This document shows, piece after piece, positions 44,940-56,200 of a stretch of 64,000 nt of DNA (position 1 is the first letter of the stretch; each line of letters opens with the position of its first letter). A model generated the notes under the pieces. It was not told where the DNA came from and did no database searches. It saw nothing but the letters and a program-made list of their open reading frames with translations. Location of the stretch: the NCBI RefSeq assembly GCF_018873765.1, contig NC_057925.1:5777568-5841567 (forward strand), given 5' to 3'. A program made the position numbers and the translations under genes. Origin of the DNA: Telopea speciosissima. Taxonomy: Eukaryota; Streptophyta; Magnoliopsida; Proteales; Proteaceae.

Positions 44940-45140
44940 AGGCACCAGGATATGAATGATTGTATCGGCCGATCTATATTGATATTGGCCATAATGGATA
45001 TCGATACGGTATCGGTGGTATCAGAATAGGGAAGGGCAAAACGGTCCAAAAAAACCCTAAATCAGTATTTAAAGGGTAAAAAATCCAATACAATCGGTCC
45101 TATCGATATCGATATTGATATCAACAACGATGAAGGACAT
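44940..45140. repeat. ATCGGTATCGG-type repeat
   Basis: Inverted pieces rich in ATCGATACGGTATCGG words, similar to the core of the palindrome at 24400-24720. Short and degenerate. Confidence 0.5.
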
Positions 45141-45330
45141 TGGTTCTAATATCGTGCACTAAAACCCTAAACTCTATGCGTCTTTTTTTTTGGCTTTTGA
45201 AGGAAAGAAACAATCTTTGACTTGACGGACTAAGTTTCGCTTCACCATCCGGTGAATATATTCATGGACTCCCACCATCCTAAGTGTTATTGGTGAAGCC
45301 TGATCTCAGTTCTAATCTAGAAAGTTCTGT

Positions 45331-45683
45331 TGATACTTCAACGGGCTGTTTTACCTTCGAAACGCACCAAAAAGGCCAAAAAGTGCATTGTTTCGCCCTA
45401 TATTGGTTCGTATCTTGAACCAGACAGGGTGGGTTTCTGGGGGTAGTTTTGTATTTTCGTAGATTAGGGTTTTCTTATATATTGTGGTTATCTCTTTGAG
45501 AGATGTGTGAGAGGATTTATATTTTCTTCACAGAGATAGTGGATCCGGAGTATTGCTTGGTCGTAGATGTAGCCTTCCTTTTTGGGGGTGAACCACATAA
45601 AATTGTTGTCTTGTATGCTTGACTTCTTGTTCTCTTTGTTTTCTTCTACAAAATTGTTATTCTACTAAGTTGTTTTTCTAACA
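45331..45683 (+). repeat. LTR-like fragment
   Basis: Starts TGTTGATACTTC and ends TTTTCTAACA, with an interior typical of Copia LTRs (a 'gtggatccggag...gtagatgtagcc...gaaccacat' sequence and a CT/TT-rich end). Flanking 5-bp repeats do not match and no internal region follows, so it is an isolated old remnant at most. Confidence 0.35.
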
Positions 45684-45689
45684 CCAAGG

Positions 45690-47239
45690 TTCCCAAACCC
45701 CTCATAGGTTTTACCCTTGCGGGTATTTGAAGCTGCCTCAGTGAATTAATACTAAGGCCAGGTTGTCTAAAACTGATTCTTCCCCTGTAGTGGGATGAGC
45801 ACCACTTTAGTTTAATGCTAGCTTTTGCCCATTTTGTTCAAGTAAAGAGTTGCATAAAAAGGACTCTAATCCATACTTAATCACAATAATGGTCAATTTG
45901 TGAAGTAAGCACTAAACAACAGTTTTTTGTTTTTTTTTTTAAAGGCATTGTGTAAAAAGAATCTTTAAAGCAATCAGTACATGATAATTTTTCTTTTTTG
46001 GTAGAAAATGAAAAGACAAAAAAAAGATGATGGAAAGTACCTAAAAGACACCATAAAAAATCCTATACCCCAAGAAAATATAAACCATTGGAAAAAGAAT
46101 CTCCACGATGCTAGAGTACTATTTTTCTCTCACATGAAGTTCTTTATATTTTTTCTCATTTGTTTTGATCAAGTTGGTTCCATATGAATGATATTGTTTT
46201 CTCGTATTGCCATTGGTGTGACGTTCAAATTCCTCCTCACACTAGCATTGTGGAGAATTTTTCTGATGTTGATTTTTTTCATCCAATATAGAAATTATAT
46301 AATAGACTCTTGTGGATAAGATTCACCTTAGCATGAGCCTAAGGCCAATCAATATAAGATTGAAAATAAGATAAAGTCCTAGCTCTATGGTACCAACTCC
46401 CAATAGACTTAACCACCCCAACATAGAGGAATATAATCTTCAATCTATTTGGCTCATAATTAGGGTATATTTTTTCCCCTATAGAACCCATATTAGTATC
46501 ATTGAAATACACAAGTTTAGGTCATTTTGGTCTTCTTACACTCAATAAAATAGTCTTATTAAGCAAGAGAACATTTTTATTGAGTTTTTTTTTTTTTTCT
46601 TTCTTTTTCTACTAACTATGCTCTAATCTTTTCTAATTTTTTTACCAAAAAAGATATTCATTGAGTTAGATTAGGTGGTTGATCTAAGTTTTAAGACATT
46701 GTTTGACTGATATTATGGGTGAGACCCACTAGGGTGGAGTGGTTACTACTTACTACAATGTTTTTTTCTGCTTTTTTCTTGTAAGACATCCTAGTGTCAC
46801 TGAAATAGACAAAGCCCATTATACCTTAAATAGAACAGTGTTAGGGTCATTTAGGTCTCATAAACACTGAAAAAGTCTTAATAAACAAGAGAAGAGCACC
46901 TTTTGATGCATGTGGAGGTTGACAAACCTTATTGCTTTTGGGGCCTTTTGGCTTTTGGGGTAGTTGGGTGAAGAAAGTTAGAAGGAGTTAAGAAATAATT
47001 GTATGAAAAAAGTAGTTATGGATACACCAATTATGAATTAACATTCCCACAGACCTTAATTGTTGCATTCCTTCCCTACTAAGATACATAGAATGATGTG
47101 TTTAATAATGTCTCTCTAAAGTTGTCTCAACCAATGTAGAAAAAAATTCTCCACTTTTCCTTCCCAAGTGTCCAATATAGACCAAGAGTTAAGAGAGAGG
47201 GAAATATTGTAATTTAAGTTCATGATGAAGGTCTTGGTC
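45690..47239. other. AT-rich spacer
   Basis: No gene. Two stretches about 300 bp apart (about 46496-46570 and 46795-46900) share 'gtatcattgaaatacacaa', 'gggtcatttaggtct' and 'aaagtctta.taaacaagagaa' words, a degenerate local duplication. Confidence 0.4.
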
Positions 47240-47784
47240 TAAGGGTGTCAAAAAAACCAACTCGAACCGTTTGAATCTATCAGAACTGGCTGAAATAATT
47301 GAACCAAACCAATCTCTTGTTGGTCATGTTTGGCTTAGGGTTTTTAAAACTTGTACAAAAACAAAACCAACCAACTTGACTGTTAAGACTGATCAAAACA
47401 GATAAATCAACCAAGATTGATAGTTTTTATGGTTAATCCCTGTAAAAATGGAATGTAACATTTAACATGACAAATATGAGTCATCCATTTTTATTGTTCT
47501 TTTAATCTAAATCATTTGTTTCTATTGGGAGTTGAGAGATTGCATAGTAATATTTAGAGTTTTAGTATACATGCATGAACATACACGAGATGTATGACAA
47601 TACAAAGAGAGACATTTGATTGAATTATAATCTAAAATTTGACATGTGGCTAATCTACATGTCCTATTTGTCCAATGCCACCTTAATGGTTTGATTTTGA
47701 TCTAGATCGATACATATTATAAACCTGAATTGAACCAGGCAAACTTGAACCGAACCAAACTAAACCGACTTTTTGACAGCCCTA
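47240..47784. mobile_element. Non-autonomous hAT-type element
   Basis: 545 bp with ends TAAGGGTGTCAAAAA / TTTTTGACAGCCCTA and flanks tcttggtc (47232-47239) and acttggtc (47785-47792), 7 of 8 bases matching. Subterminal regions carry GAACCGAACC words. No transposase. Confidence 0.82.
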
Positions 47785-47792
47785 ACTTGGTC

Positions 47793-48542
47793 CCCTTCAC
47801 GCGAATCATTGTTCATGAAAAGGACGATGCAGCCAATGTTCTAAAGCTCTTGGATTTTGTCTGTCCCCACACAGGCCACCACCTTTCAGCGACATCTCAA
47901 TTAATTTTCTAGTGGACGAAAATACCCCCAAACTTTTCCTAAATTACTACTACAAAAAAGGCATGAAATGGGTTTCGATCCGGATTGACCCATGAAACCA
48001 GTCCGGTATCCATCATGTGGGTTACCTGTTTTACTTTCCTTTTATTTTTTTGGGTTTTTTTCTTCTTTTCCATTGCCACCACGTGCACCTCGCGTGCTAC
48101 CAATAGTGATTAATTAACGTAAGAAAGAGAGAATGTCATCTGTGTTTGTTTAGCTATATTAGGAAATCAGGGGTATTTTGGTAAATCCACTCCACCCCAC
48201 GCTTCCATGGACTGAAAACTACTATTCTCCTGCTTCCCCCTCTATATTTTCCTTTCTCTTAGCTTACTAATTCCTATACCATCGTAATCCATTTTTAGAG
48301 AACAAAGCCAAAACCTCATTAAATTTCAGAAACCTCTCCCTATCAGTAACTCTCTATCTTCCCATCAATTTTTTTCTGGTTCCCTAAATTCTTCAGAATC
48401 CAATCCAACTGTTAGATAACCCATTTTTATCTTCCTGTTCACTCTCCTGGGCTCTTGAGAATTTCTTCAAATAAATCTGGTTTTTCTTTTCTGTGTTGAA
48501 TCTTTATGTTCTGTTCTGTTGTAAGTTTTTTGTCCACCATTA
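47793..48542. promoter_or_regulatory. Upstream region and leader of the IRKI-like gene
   Basis: Non-coding. A TATATTTT site at about 48242-48249 precedes a CT-rich leader of about 270 bp. 'cacgtgcacctcgcgtg' near 48080-48097 contains a G-box-like CACGTG. Transcription start not proven. Confidence 0.35.
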
Positions 48543-50568
48543 ATGGCTACTGCTCAAACTTTTCAAAACAACAAAAATGAAGCTAACCGGCTAGAAATCC
48601 AAGCTGCCATTTCGACAGCCGTCGAGCTGAGAGCTATCCACGCTGCGTTGTTGCAAAGGAGCAGCCCTGCAAATCTCAGGTTACCTGGGTCTGTCTCTCC
48701 TTCCATTTCACGACCTTCTTCTCAGTTTTCCACTCAAGATTACCCTGTCTTCACTCCGGTGGGTTTGAATTTCTCTCACCTCTATCCTCACTTTTATTTT
48801 TTTTTATAACTCTATCTTGATTTTTGTTTTGATTTTTTATGGTGATAGCTTTAATGAACTGTAAATGTTGTGGCTCTGACTTGCCATTAATGGAAGCTTT
48901 TAAGTTTGAAGCTTACAATTTAATGGAACCCAGAAAATCTATTCTCATTTATGGCAGTGAACAATTCAAGAACCTTTTTTTGGTCATTTTTTGCATGTTT
49001 CACTGAGTTAGGCAAGTTTTCAACAGAGTTATGAAGAGGAATCATTATCTGGGAATCACCAAATCCCATTGGAGAACCGAGCATTGTCTGGAAACTGGGA
49101 TGGTTACATGCTAGAAGCAGGAGAAGAGGATGATGCTGATTACTCCGAGATTAAAAGGGAAGCTTCCTCATCGACAAAAGGGTTTCCTTCTGGTCTGTTT
49201 AGCAGAGACCCCCACATCTGTTCAGTTGAACATCAGAAATCCATAACCAGTTCTTATGCAAACCACATTGCAGTCCTTCAAGCATCACCCGGAACAGATT
49301 TATTCAAGTCGAGTAGGAGAACCGGTTCTGGGGACTTCAAGAGATTGACGACTTGCAATAGATGCAAAACTGCAATTATCAGTTCTGAAACCGATAATAG
49401 AGTCAAGAACACCAAGAATTCTAATATGGTGGTGCCTTTAACAGATTCTCACATATCAGTTCAGCCACAATCAAAACACAGAGGACCCATCCTCTCATGG
49501 TTGTTTCCTCGGTTAAAGAAGAAGCACAAGAATGGAACCTCTCCGAACCGAGCAGAATCCGAAGAAGTCTCCCAAATTTTCAAGAATTTTGGGATACTGT
49601 CAATTGAATCCTTGAAGAAGAAGTTAATTGAGGCCAACGAGAATAGAGATGCAGCTTTGATGGAGGCTGCAGAGATGAAATCTTCCTTGGGGGAGCTGAA
49701 ACATAAGCTGGAGTACTTAGAGACTTATTGTGAAGAGTTGAAGAAGGCTCTGAAACAAACAATGCAGGGAAAGGACACCCAAGTTCCAGAAAGGCCTGGT
49801 AATCTGCCAAACAGAGGGAAGTGGATTGATGGGAACAGTGAAAATTCCATGCCAGTGAGCCATGAAGTCATGGTGGAGGGTTTCTTGCAAATAGTATCAG
49901 AAGCAAGGTTGTCAATGAAACAATTCTGCAAGACTCTTATTGATCAGATTGAAGAAACGGATAGCAATTTGATGGACCAGTTAAACTTGATTCTTCAGCC
50001 ATATAAACTGACTCTTAACTCCAAGTATTCAAAAGCAGTGCTGTATCATTTAGAAGCTCTTATAAACCAGTCTCTCTACCAGGACTTCGAGAACTGCGTG
50101 TTCCAGAAGAATGGCTCCCCAAAAGTATTAGACCCTAAGCAAGATCGCCAAGCACAGTTCTCATCATTTGTTGCTCTGAGAAATTTGAGCTGGAATGAAG
50201 TACTAAGGAAGGGAACCAAGTACTACAGTGATGAATTCAGTAGGTTCTGTGACCAGAAGATGAGTTGCATAATTTCTACACTAAATTGGACAAGACCTTG
50301 GCCTGAACAGCTACTTCAATCTTTCTTTGTTGCTGCAAAATGCATCTGGTTGCTACATTTACTTGCGTTCTCTTTCAATCCGCCACTTGGGATCTTAAGG
50401 GTTGAAGAGAACAAGAACTTTGATCCAATATACATGGAGGATATTTTTGTAGATCGACAGAGACCCCAAACTCCGGCTCGGGTTAAGGTCATGGTGATGC
50501 CAGGATTCTATGTTCAGGATAGAGTACTCAAATGTAAGGTTATTTGTAAGTATAAAACTGTAGCCTAA
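48543..50568 (+). CDS. IRK-interacting protein-like (DUF641/GIL1 family), 2 exons
   Basis: Exons 48543-48758 and 49027-50568 (CCG|GTGGGT ... CAACAG|AGT, phase 0) give 585 residues. The plant-specific GIL1/IRKI family acts in tropic growth or bridges to the receptor kinase IRK; molecular action is not settled. Exon 1 encodes the conserved RLEIQAAISTAVELRAIHAA start and the SPANLRLPG and DYPVFTP motifs. Exon 2 begins SYEEESLSGN. A basic stretch RLKKKHKNG lies near residue 223. The DUF641 region begins near SIESLKKKLIEANENRDAAL (about 250) and is predicted coiled coil to about 310. The C-terminal GIL1/IRKI domain ends in RVKVMVMPGFYVQDRVLKCK. Soluble and probably cytosolic. The second exon cannot be translated alone from an ATG before the DUF641 region, which supports the two-exon model. 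Intact. Confidence 0.9.
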
Positions 50569-51103
50569 ACCATTAATTTCTTTCTTCCTCTCTGTTTCTT
50601 GATTGGACCAACTTTTTCTTGTAACTTTCAGATTTAAATTGATTGATATTCAAAAGAATGGTGTGGGTATTGCAAATTGGTTCTTCCTTATCCTTGTTAG
50701 AAGACAGCTTGATTTCTCATGTCAATGACCAAATTCACTTAACTTGAACCATTTGTAGCATTAACCTACTTGATGTGTAGTGTGGGTCTGTTACTCCTGT
50801 ATTTTAACTTCAAAATCTCCTGCAACTCAATAACTCTTGGACAGCGGTACTTCCTCCTCCCCCCCATTCTAAATCTGCAGACTAAGAAATCTGATATTTT
50901 TCCGAACCTCTATGTTTAGTTATATTGTTTGGGTTTATCTTGGAAATTAGAATATTTGGATTGATCATCTTCAGCATGGAACAGTAAACTTGGTGACCAA
51001 CATTTGCTTTTAGGAATTGATCAGTAATTGCCAACTAACAGGAGAGATGGAGGTCTTGGTTGCTGTGATGGTTGTTAAGAGAAGTGTATCATTTTGAAAT
51101 CTT
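50569..51103. other. IRKI-like gene 3' flank
   Basis: 3' UTR and flank; no other gene. Confidence 0.4.
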
Positions 51104-51236
51104 GGGTATGTATTCTCGGAATAGATTAGATTCCGGGACTAGAACGCATTCTGAAATCCGATTCTTCTCTATTTTCTCAGTTCAGAATGCGTTCTAGACC
51201 CTATTCCAAGAATGCATACCAAACACAGCACAAATA
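51104..51236. mobile_element. Short MITE
   Basis: About 130 bp with inverted ends (TTGGGTATGTATTCTCGGAATAG and CTATTCCAAGAATGCATACCAAACAC) and an inner inverted pair ('agaacgcattctgaa' / 'ttcagaatgcgttct'). A fragment occurs at 23605-23650. Confidence 0.7.
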
Positions 51237-51855
51237 TATCATTCCAATCTAGCCCTTCCAGTCCATTCTCTCATCTTGTAAACGTTTTGTCTTGAACTTC
51301 TGAGAGTGATGAGTAATGAAAATTTAGTAGGTAGTTGCTGTCAAATAAGTAAAGATTCACTACTTAAGTTTGAGGGCCCTCTGTGTGTTTGAGAGAGGAG
51401 AGAACCAATTAAAATAAGCTGGATCTAGTTCTTGAGAGCCTTGAGACTAATGCTCTAGAATCAGGCCTTTATAGGCCCCTCATTAGCAAGCCCATAATTC
51501 AAAGTCTATAGCTCAACATCATTAAAGACTAAGATGGTGATAGATAATAAAATCTTGTATTTAAGGATTACCACAGAATATCTTAATTGTATTAGAATTT
51601 AATGTACTGTCCCAAAAATCGGATCAGAATTGGCTAGATCCGATTCCTGATTCTCGCCGATTTCCGCTTCAAGAAATTGGGATTTTCCTAGGGTTTTCAG
51701 GCCAATTCCAGTAGAACCGGAGTTGCCGATTCCATTTCCTCAAACAATGTAACAGAGGGAGCCTAAACTTAGGTGAAGTACAAAGTTCAGTACATTTGCT
51801 TGCATTCTCAATATGACCCACCATTAGCTGTCTGGGCATGTTGAACGGTTGCAGA
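51237..51855. other. Spacer
   Basis: No gene; 51610-51720 contains inverted GGATCAGAATTGG/CCAATTCC words of a small repeat. Confidence 0.35.
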
Positions 51856-52045
51856 GAACAACAACTTCTTGAGTTCTTGGGTCCCATGTACATGGAGGAT
51901 ATTCTTGTAGAGCGTGGGAGATGGGTCATGGGAAGACCTCAGAATTATTCTGGTTAAGGTACACCTAGATAGAGTACTAAGGGGTAAGGTTCTTTACACA
52001 TGCCTATCTAAAACCATTCATAATGTTCTCCTTGTCTGTTTTTGG
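51856..52045 (+). pseudogene. Partial duplicate of the IRKI-like gene 3' end
   Basis: Matches 50405-50600 of the intact gene in order: 'tacatggaggatattcttgtagagcg' against exon 2 'tacatggaggatatttttgtagatcg', then 'ggttaaggt', 'tagagtactaa', 'taaggttctt' and the post-stop 'aaaccattcataatgttct' stretch. The reading frame is shifted and stopped, and a piece between 'cgtggg' and 'ggttaagg' is rearranged. It lies about 1.3 kb downstream of the parent on the same strand. It retains the parental 3' UTR side, so it arose from DNA copying with loss rather than gene shuffling. It is a dead fragment. Confidence 0.7.
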
Positions 52046-52145
52046 GCTGACCCCCAAACTATTTTCTCACTTTCTGGTCTAAATTGCTGGAAGAAAGGGT
52101 TCTCCAAATTCAAGCTAATAAAAATAGGATTAGTGTAAAGTTGGG

Positions 52146-52377
52146 GTTTTTTTTTTTTTTTTTTTTTTATTTTAATAAAAAATTTATTAAGGATTAAAAA
52201 GGAGGCAAACAAGCCTAAAGACAGACTAAAAGCAAAGAAAGCTAAAGCTAAAGCTAAAATAGGGGACCCAGTCCTAAAACATAATGGCGATGGCAACAAG
52301 CCACTCGCTCACCCAAGAGAAATAATAAAATAAGGCTACGGGGGATCTGTGACGCGCACCGAGGGGGTCCTTACCAG
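52146..52377 (-). mobile_element. LINE (L1-type) 3' tail, 5'-truncated
   Basis: On the minus strand the sequence ends 'cttgtttgcctcctttttaatccttaataaat' then A-rich into a poly-A (poly-T at 52147-52169), typical of plant L1 3' ends. Flanked by 'gattagtgtaaagttg' (52128-52143) and 'tattagtgtaaaattg' (52379-52394), a 14 of 16 target-site repeat. Only about 230 bp remain; no coding part. Confidence 0.75.
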
Positions 52378-52514
52378 TATTAGTGTAAAATTGTGAATTA
52401 TTAGCATATGAGAGAATCTTTGAGAAATATTAAACATATTCCGAAGGACCTGAGTTTCCCTTCATCCACGGTCAAGAGAGATTAGAGACTAGAGAACCCC
52501 CATCACATTTGAAT

Positions 52515-52516
<2 letters not shown>

Positions 52517-52552
<36 letters not shown>
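52517..52552 (+). repeat. (GA)n microsatellite
   Basis: About 17 GA units. Confidence 0.95.
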
Positions 52553-52556
<4 letters not shown>

Positions 52557-52568
52557 TTTTTCATGTTA

Positions 52569-53040
52569 GTGCAATCATATGGTCACATCAGCTTGGATAA
52601 AGAATTATTATCTCTAAACCTTTGGTGGCGAAAAAATTTTTCTTATCCAAAATGATGAATTTTTCAAAAAAAATAAAAAAAAAAATCTCCATACTGACAG
52701 TATAGGGATTCAAGAATTTAATGATAGAAATTCATTGTAAGTGCAATCATATGGTCACATCAGCTTGGATGAAGAGTGGTTCTCTCTTCATCTTTGGTGG
52801 CAAAAAAAAATTTCTTATTCGAAATGATGAATTTTTCAAAAAAAATCTCTACATCAACGTATGAGGATTCAAGAATTTAATGATGAAACTCATTCTGAGT
52901 GCAATCATATGGTCACATCAGCTTGGATGAAGAGTCATTCTCTCTTCACCATTGGTGGCGAAATTTTTTTTCTTATTCAGAATGATGAATTATTCAAAAA
53001 AATAAAAATATAAAATCTCCACACCGATAGTATGGGGATC
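52569..53040 (+). repeat. Three tandem copies of a 160-172-bp repeat
   Basis: Copies start at 52569, 52741 and 52899, each opening 'gtgcaatcatatggtcacat' and followed by 'cagcttggat', a 'ttggtggc' block, an A-rich run and 'atctccac'. They differ by indels in A-runs. Non-coding. Confidence 0.9.
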
Positions 53041-53049
53041 CTTTCTCAC

Positions 53050-53222
53050 ATAATTAACACACTCTCTCCTCCGTGGCAAAGTAAGAAGGGGAGGAAGTTT
53101 AGAGGGGAAGAAGGGGATGGGATGTCTTATAGCACAAGGTGAAGACAAGAGAGTCGAACCCATCACCTCCTAGAAACCTACACTCTATGCACAAGACACT
53201 GATCAACTGAGCAAGTAGTTGT
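53050..53222 (-). mobile_element. SINE-like element
   Basis: Minus-strand head ACTACTTGCTCAGTTGATCAG (box A) and GATGGGTTCGACTC (box B, near 53150-53165) with tRNA-like spacing. No target repeats defined. Confidence 0.5.
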
Positions 53223-53272
53223 TTGCTTCACCCTTTTGATATATGTGAAAAAAAAAAAACATGTATCTTATA

Positions 53273-56200
53273 CAAGGTTCTAAAACTTGGGTTTCAACTA
53301 GGTTTTGACCAGTCAAAAATCGAGTTTGTCTCGGTTTCGACCATATCTCGGTCGAAACCTGGGACTTTCTCTAGGCTAACTCAAACCTTGGTTTCGATGC
53401 CCAAAAGTTGTTATTTAGCCCTGAATCTTGTTGTGCTGCTTATTTTTTGATATTTTAAACCCAATCCATGCATTAGTTTCACATAGAGAACACTAAAAAT
53501 ATTACTTGTGGTTTTGATCCAAGTTTGATACTGTATATTGTTCTTAGACATGGTATTGAATAAGGTTTGACTGAAACATAACTCCTTTAATATAAATGAA
53601 ATTTAAGTAACCTTGGATTTTTTTAGAAAGCTTTGTTTTGATAGTTTTCCAACAAGTCCAAAATTGCTTAAATCTGATTTATATTGAAGGAGTTATGTAC
53701 TAGTCAAACGTAATTTGGTGTGCACGAATACTGTCAAAATCGCTCTGAATAAAAATATTTTTTTAGACATCAAAACAAATAAATATTTTACCTCATTTTT
53801 TGTTTTTAACAATGTTTTACCGTATTAAGATTTATAGAACTTTTAGGTTTGAAAAACCCCAGCATTAGAAAGGTGAAAATTGCACCTACTGTCGAAAATC
53901 TAGTTTTTGTTCTCGAACTGGAGGGTTGACTTTTTTCCTTTTGGAATTTGATTTTTTAACTATTTTTATTGAATTAAAATAAGAGGTATTTGCTTATTTA
54001 TGAATAATATCTTTAGTAAATGAAATACAAATACAAAAACATTTACTTAAATGCTATTAGACATTACTAAAAATTTTGATTTTTGTTATCAAAAACACTT
54101 GAATCAAAACGGATTTATCAAACGGTTTTTCTGTGTCATTTGTGTGCTGGGAACATTATTGGCATAGAAACAACAGAAACAAAACGTTGTCAAATGGTGC
54201 CTTAGTGTCTGTCCTGGTTTCTGGCAGTTTTTGGCATAAATACCTGTCTGTCCTAGTTTCAAGTCAAGTTTCCCCTAGTTTCGATGGGCATATGTGTCGA
54301 AACCATCGAAATATGATCAACACCAATCGAAACCATCGAAACCGAATCCAGAGATTTTATAAAATCCCCCTTCAACTCGTCTCGAAAACCTGCAAAATCG
54401 AATTAACTCGTTGGTATCGATAGGTTTCGATCGAGTTTTTCTTCCATGATCTTATAGCTTGAGAACATCTTGCATTTTTATCTTAGGGGGAGGGTTTCCT
54501 ACAATGCTCGTGTACTGATTCGGGCATATGGGAGGGGCGGGTTACGAATCCATAAATAGGGGGTTTTATGGAGGGGAGAAAGAGAGACCCCTTTTTGTGT
54601 TTGGGCATTCCTTTATCTTAATTTGTTGAAGTCCCTATTTATCTTAGGCCTCAAATGGGTCTCTTATTCAAGGTTCTAAAACTTGGGTTTCAACTAGGTT
54701 TTGACCAGTCAAAAATCGAGTTTGTCTCGGTTTCGACCATATCTCGGTCGAAACCTGGGATTTCTCTAGGCTAACTCAAACCTTGGTTTCGATGCCCAAA
54801 AGTTGTTATTTAGCCCTGAATCTTGTTGTGCTGCTTATTTTTGATATTTTAAACCCAATCCATGCATTAGTTTCACATAGAGAACACTAAAAATATTACT
54901 TGTGGTTTTGATCCAAGTTTGATATCGTATATTGTTCTTAGACATGGTATTGAATAAGGTTTGATGAAACATAACTCCTTTAATATAAATGAAATTTAAG
55001 TAACCTTGGATTTTTTAGAAAGCTTTGTTTTGATAGTTTTCCAACAAGTCCAAAATTGCTTAAATCGATTTATATTGAAGGAGTTATGTACTAGTCAAAC
55101 GTAATTTGTGTGCACGAATCATCAAAATCGCTCCTGAATAAAAATATTTTTTAGACATCAAAACAAATAAATATTTTACCTCATTTTTTGTTTTTAACAA
55201 TGTTTTACCGTATTAAGATTTATAGAACTTTTAGGTTTGAAAAACCCCAAACATTAGAAAGGTGAAAATTGCACCTCTTGAAAATCTAGTTTTGTTTCGA
55301 ACCTGGAGGGTTGACTTTTTTCCTTTTGGAATTTGATTTTTAACTATTTTTATTGAATTAAAATAAGAGGTATTTGCTTATTTATGAATAATATCTTTAG
55401 TAAATGAAATACAAATACAAAAACATTTACTTAAATGCTATTAGACATTACTAAAAATTTTGATTTTTGTTATCAAAAACACTTGAATCAAAACGGATTT
55501 ATCAAACGGTTTTTCTGTGTCATTTGTGTCTTGGGAACATTATTGGCATAGAAACAACGAAACAAAACGTTGTCAAATGGTGCCTTAGTGTCTGTCCTGG
55601 TTTCTGGCAGTTTTTGGCATAAATACCTGTCTGTCCTAGTTTCAAGTCAAGTTTCCCCTAGTTTCGATGGGCATATGTGTCGAAACCATCGAAATATGAT
55701 CAACACCAATCGAAACCATCGAAACCGAATCCAGAGATTTTATAAAATCCCCTTCAACTCGTCTCGAAAACCTGCAAAATCGAATTAACTCGTTGGTATC
55801 GATAGGTTTCGATCGAGTTTTTCTTCCATGATCTTATAGCTTGAGAACATCTTGCATTTTTATCTTAGGGGAGGGTTTCCTACAATGCTCGTGTCTCGAT
55901 TCGGGCATATGGGAGGGGCGGGTTACGAATCCATAAATAGGGGGTTTTATGGAGGGGAGAAAGAGAGACCCCTTTTTGTGTTTGGGCATTCCTTTATCTT
56001 AATTTGTTGAAGTCCCTATTTATCTTAGGCCTCAAATGGGTCTCTTATTCAAGGTTCTAAAACTTGGGTTTCAACTAGGTTTTGACCAGTCAAAAATCGA
56101 GTTTGTCTCGGTTTCGACCATATCTCGGTCGAAACCTGGGACTTTCTCTAGGCTAACTCAAACCTTGGTTTCGATGCCCAAAAGTTGTTATTTAGCCCTG

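Noticed and set aside
45331-45683. Solo LTR with confident borders
   Set aside because: TG...CA ends and LTR-like wording are present, but the flanking 5-bp sequences do not match, so it is listed only as a low-confidence fragment.
52569-53040. CRISPR array
   Set aside because: Repeat units are contiguous and 160-172 bp, with no short repeats separated by unique spacers, in a plant nuclear context.
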